NCBI GenBank assembly: GCA_023268425.1
Contig: JALRFN010000420.1
Location: 1-5,779, forward strand
From: Burkholderiaceae bacterium
GTDB taxonomy: Bacteria > Pseudomonadota > Gammaproteobacteria > Burkholderiales > Burkholderiaceae_C
DNA: 5,779 bases
Direction of reading: 5' to 3'
This document shows, piece after piece, positions 5,776 through 5,779 of the stretch (the stretch's first letter is position 1; the number at the start of each line of letters is the position of its first letter). Made by a program: the position numbers and the translations under genes. The notes below the pieces were generated by a model. The model ran no database searches. It was not told the DNA's origin and worked only from the letters and a program-made list of their open reading frames with translations.

Positions 5776-5779
5776 CAAA

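Overview
The window looks like a high-GC (roughly 60%) chromosomal segment of a betaproteobacterium, most likely Burkholderiales/Comamonadaceae. That placement rests on codon usage and on the general look of the proteins, not on a database search. It holds five protein genes with short intergenic gaps, and no RNA genes, insertion sequences or CRISPR arrays were seen.

Layout: (1) bases 1-531, minus strand, the N-terminal 177 residues of a phosphatidylserine decarboxylase (Psd) that runs off the left edge. (2) 589-2262, plus strand, a class III PLP-dependent aminotransferase of the glutamate-1-semialdehyde aminomutase type with a long N-terminal extension. (3) 2371-2985, minus strand, a small histidine-rich multi-pass membrane protein resembling the Mpo1/DUF962 family, followed by a strong minus-strand intrinsic terminator at 2321-2356. 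(4) 3163-4389, plus strand, a GT4 glycosyltransferase of the MgtA/PimB/SqdX/Agt type that glycosylates lipids. (5) 4403-5614, minus strand, the lysophospholipid transporter LplT, convergent with the glycosyltransferase.

The most striking signal is regulatory. The intergenic regions carry direct repeats of the type CTGTCAT/TTGTCAT with an exact 11-bp period, the signature of PhoB (phosphate starvation) boxes. One array faces the aminotransferase (525-564), one faces the glycosyltransferase (3077-3116), and one back-to-back minus-strand box faces the Mpo1-like gene (3057-3074). A weaker candidate precedes lplT (5699-5716), and a possible one at the right edge faces out of the window (5758-5775). 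Three of these have a -10-like hexamer exactly 10 bp downstream of the 18-bp box, as in E. coli phoA.

Read together, this looks like a phosphate-starvation membrane-lipid remodelling locus: a lipid glycosyltransferase, a phospholipid headgroup enzyme, a lysophospholipid recycler, a probable membrane lipid-oxidising enzyme and an aminotransferase of unknown substrate, several probably under PhoB control. The combination with the extended aminotransferase and the Mpo1-like protein is not one I recognise as a described system. The individual substrates are inference.
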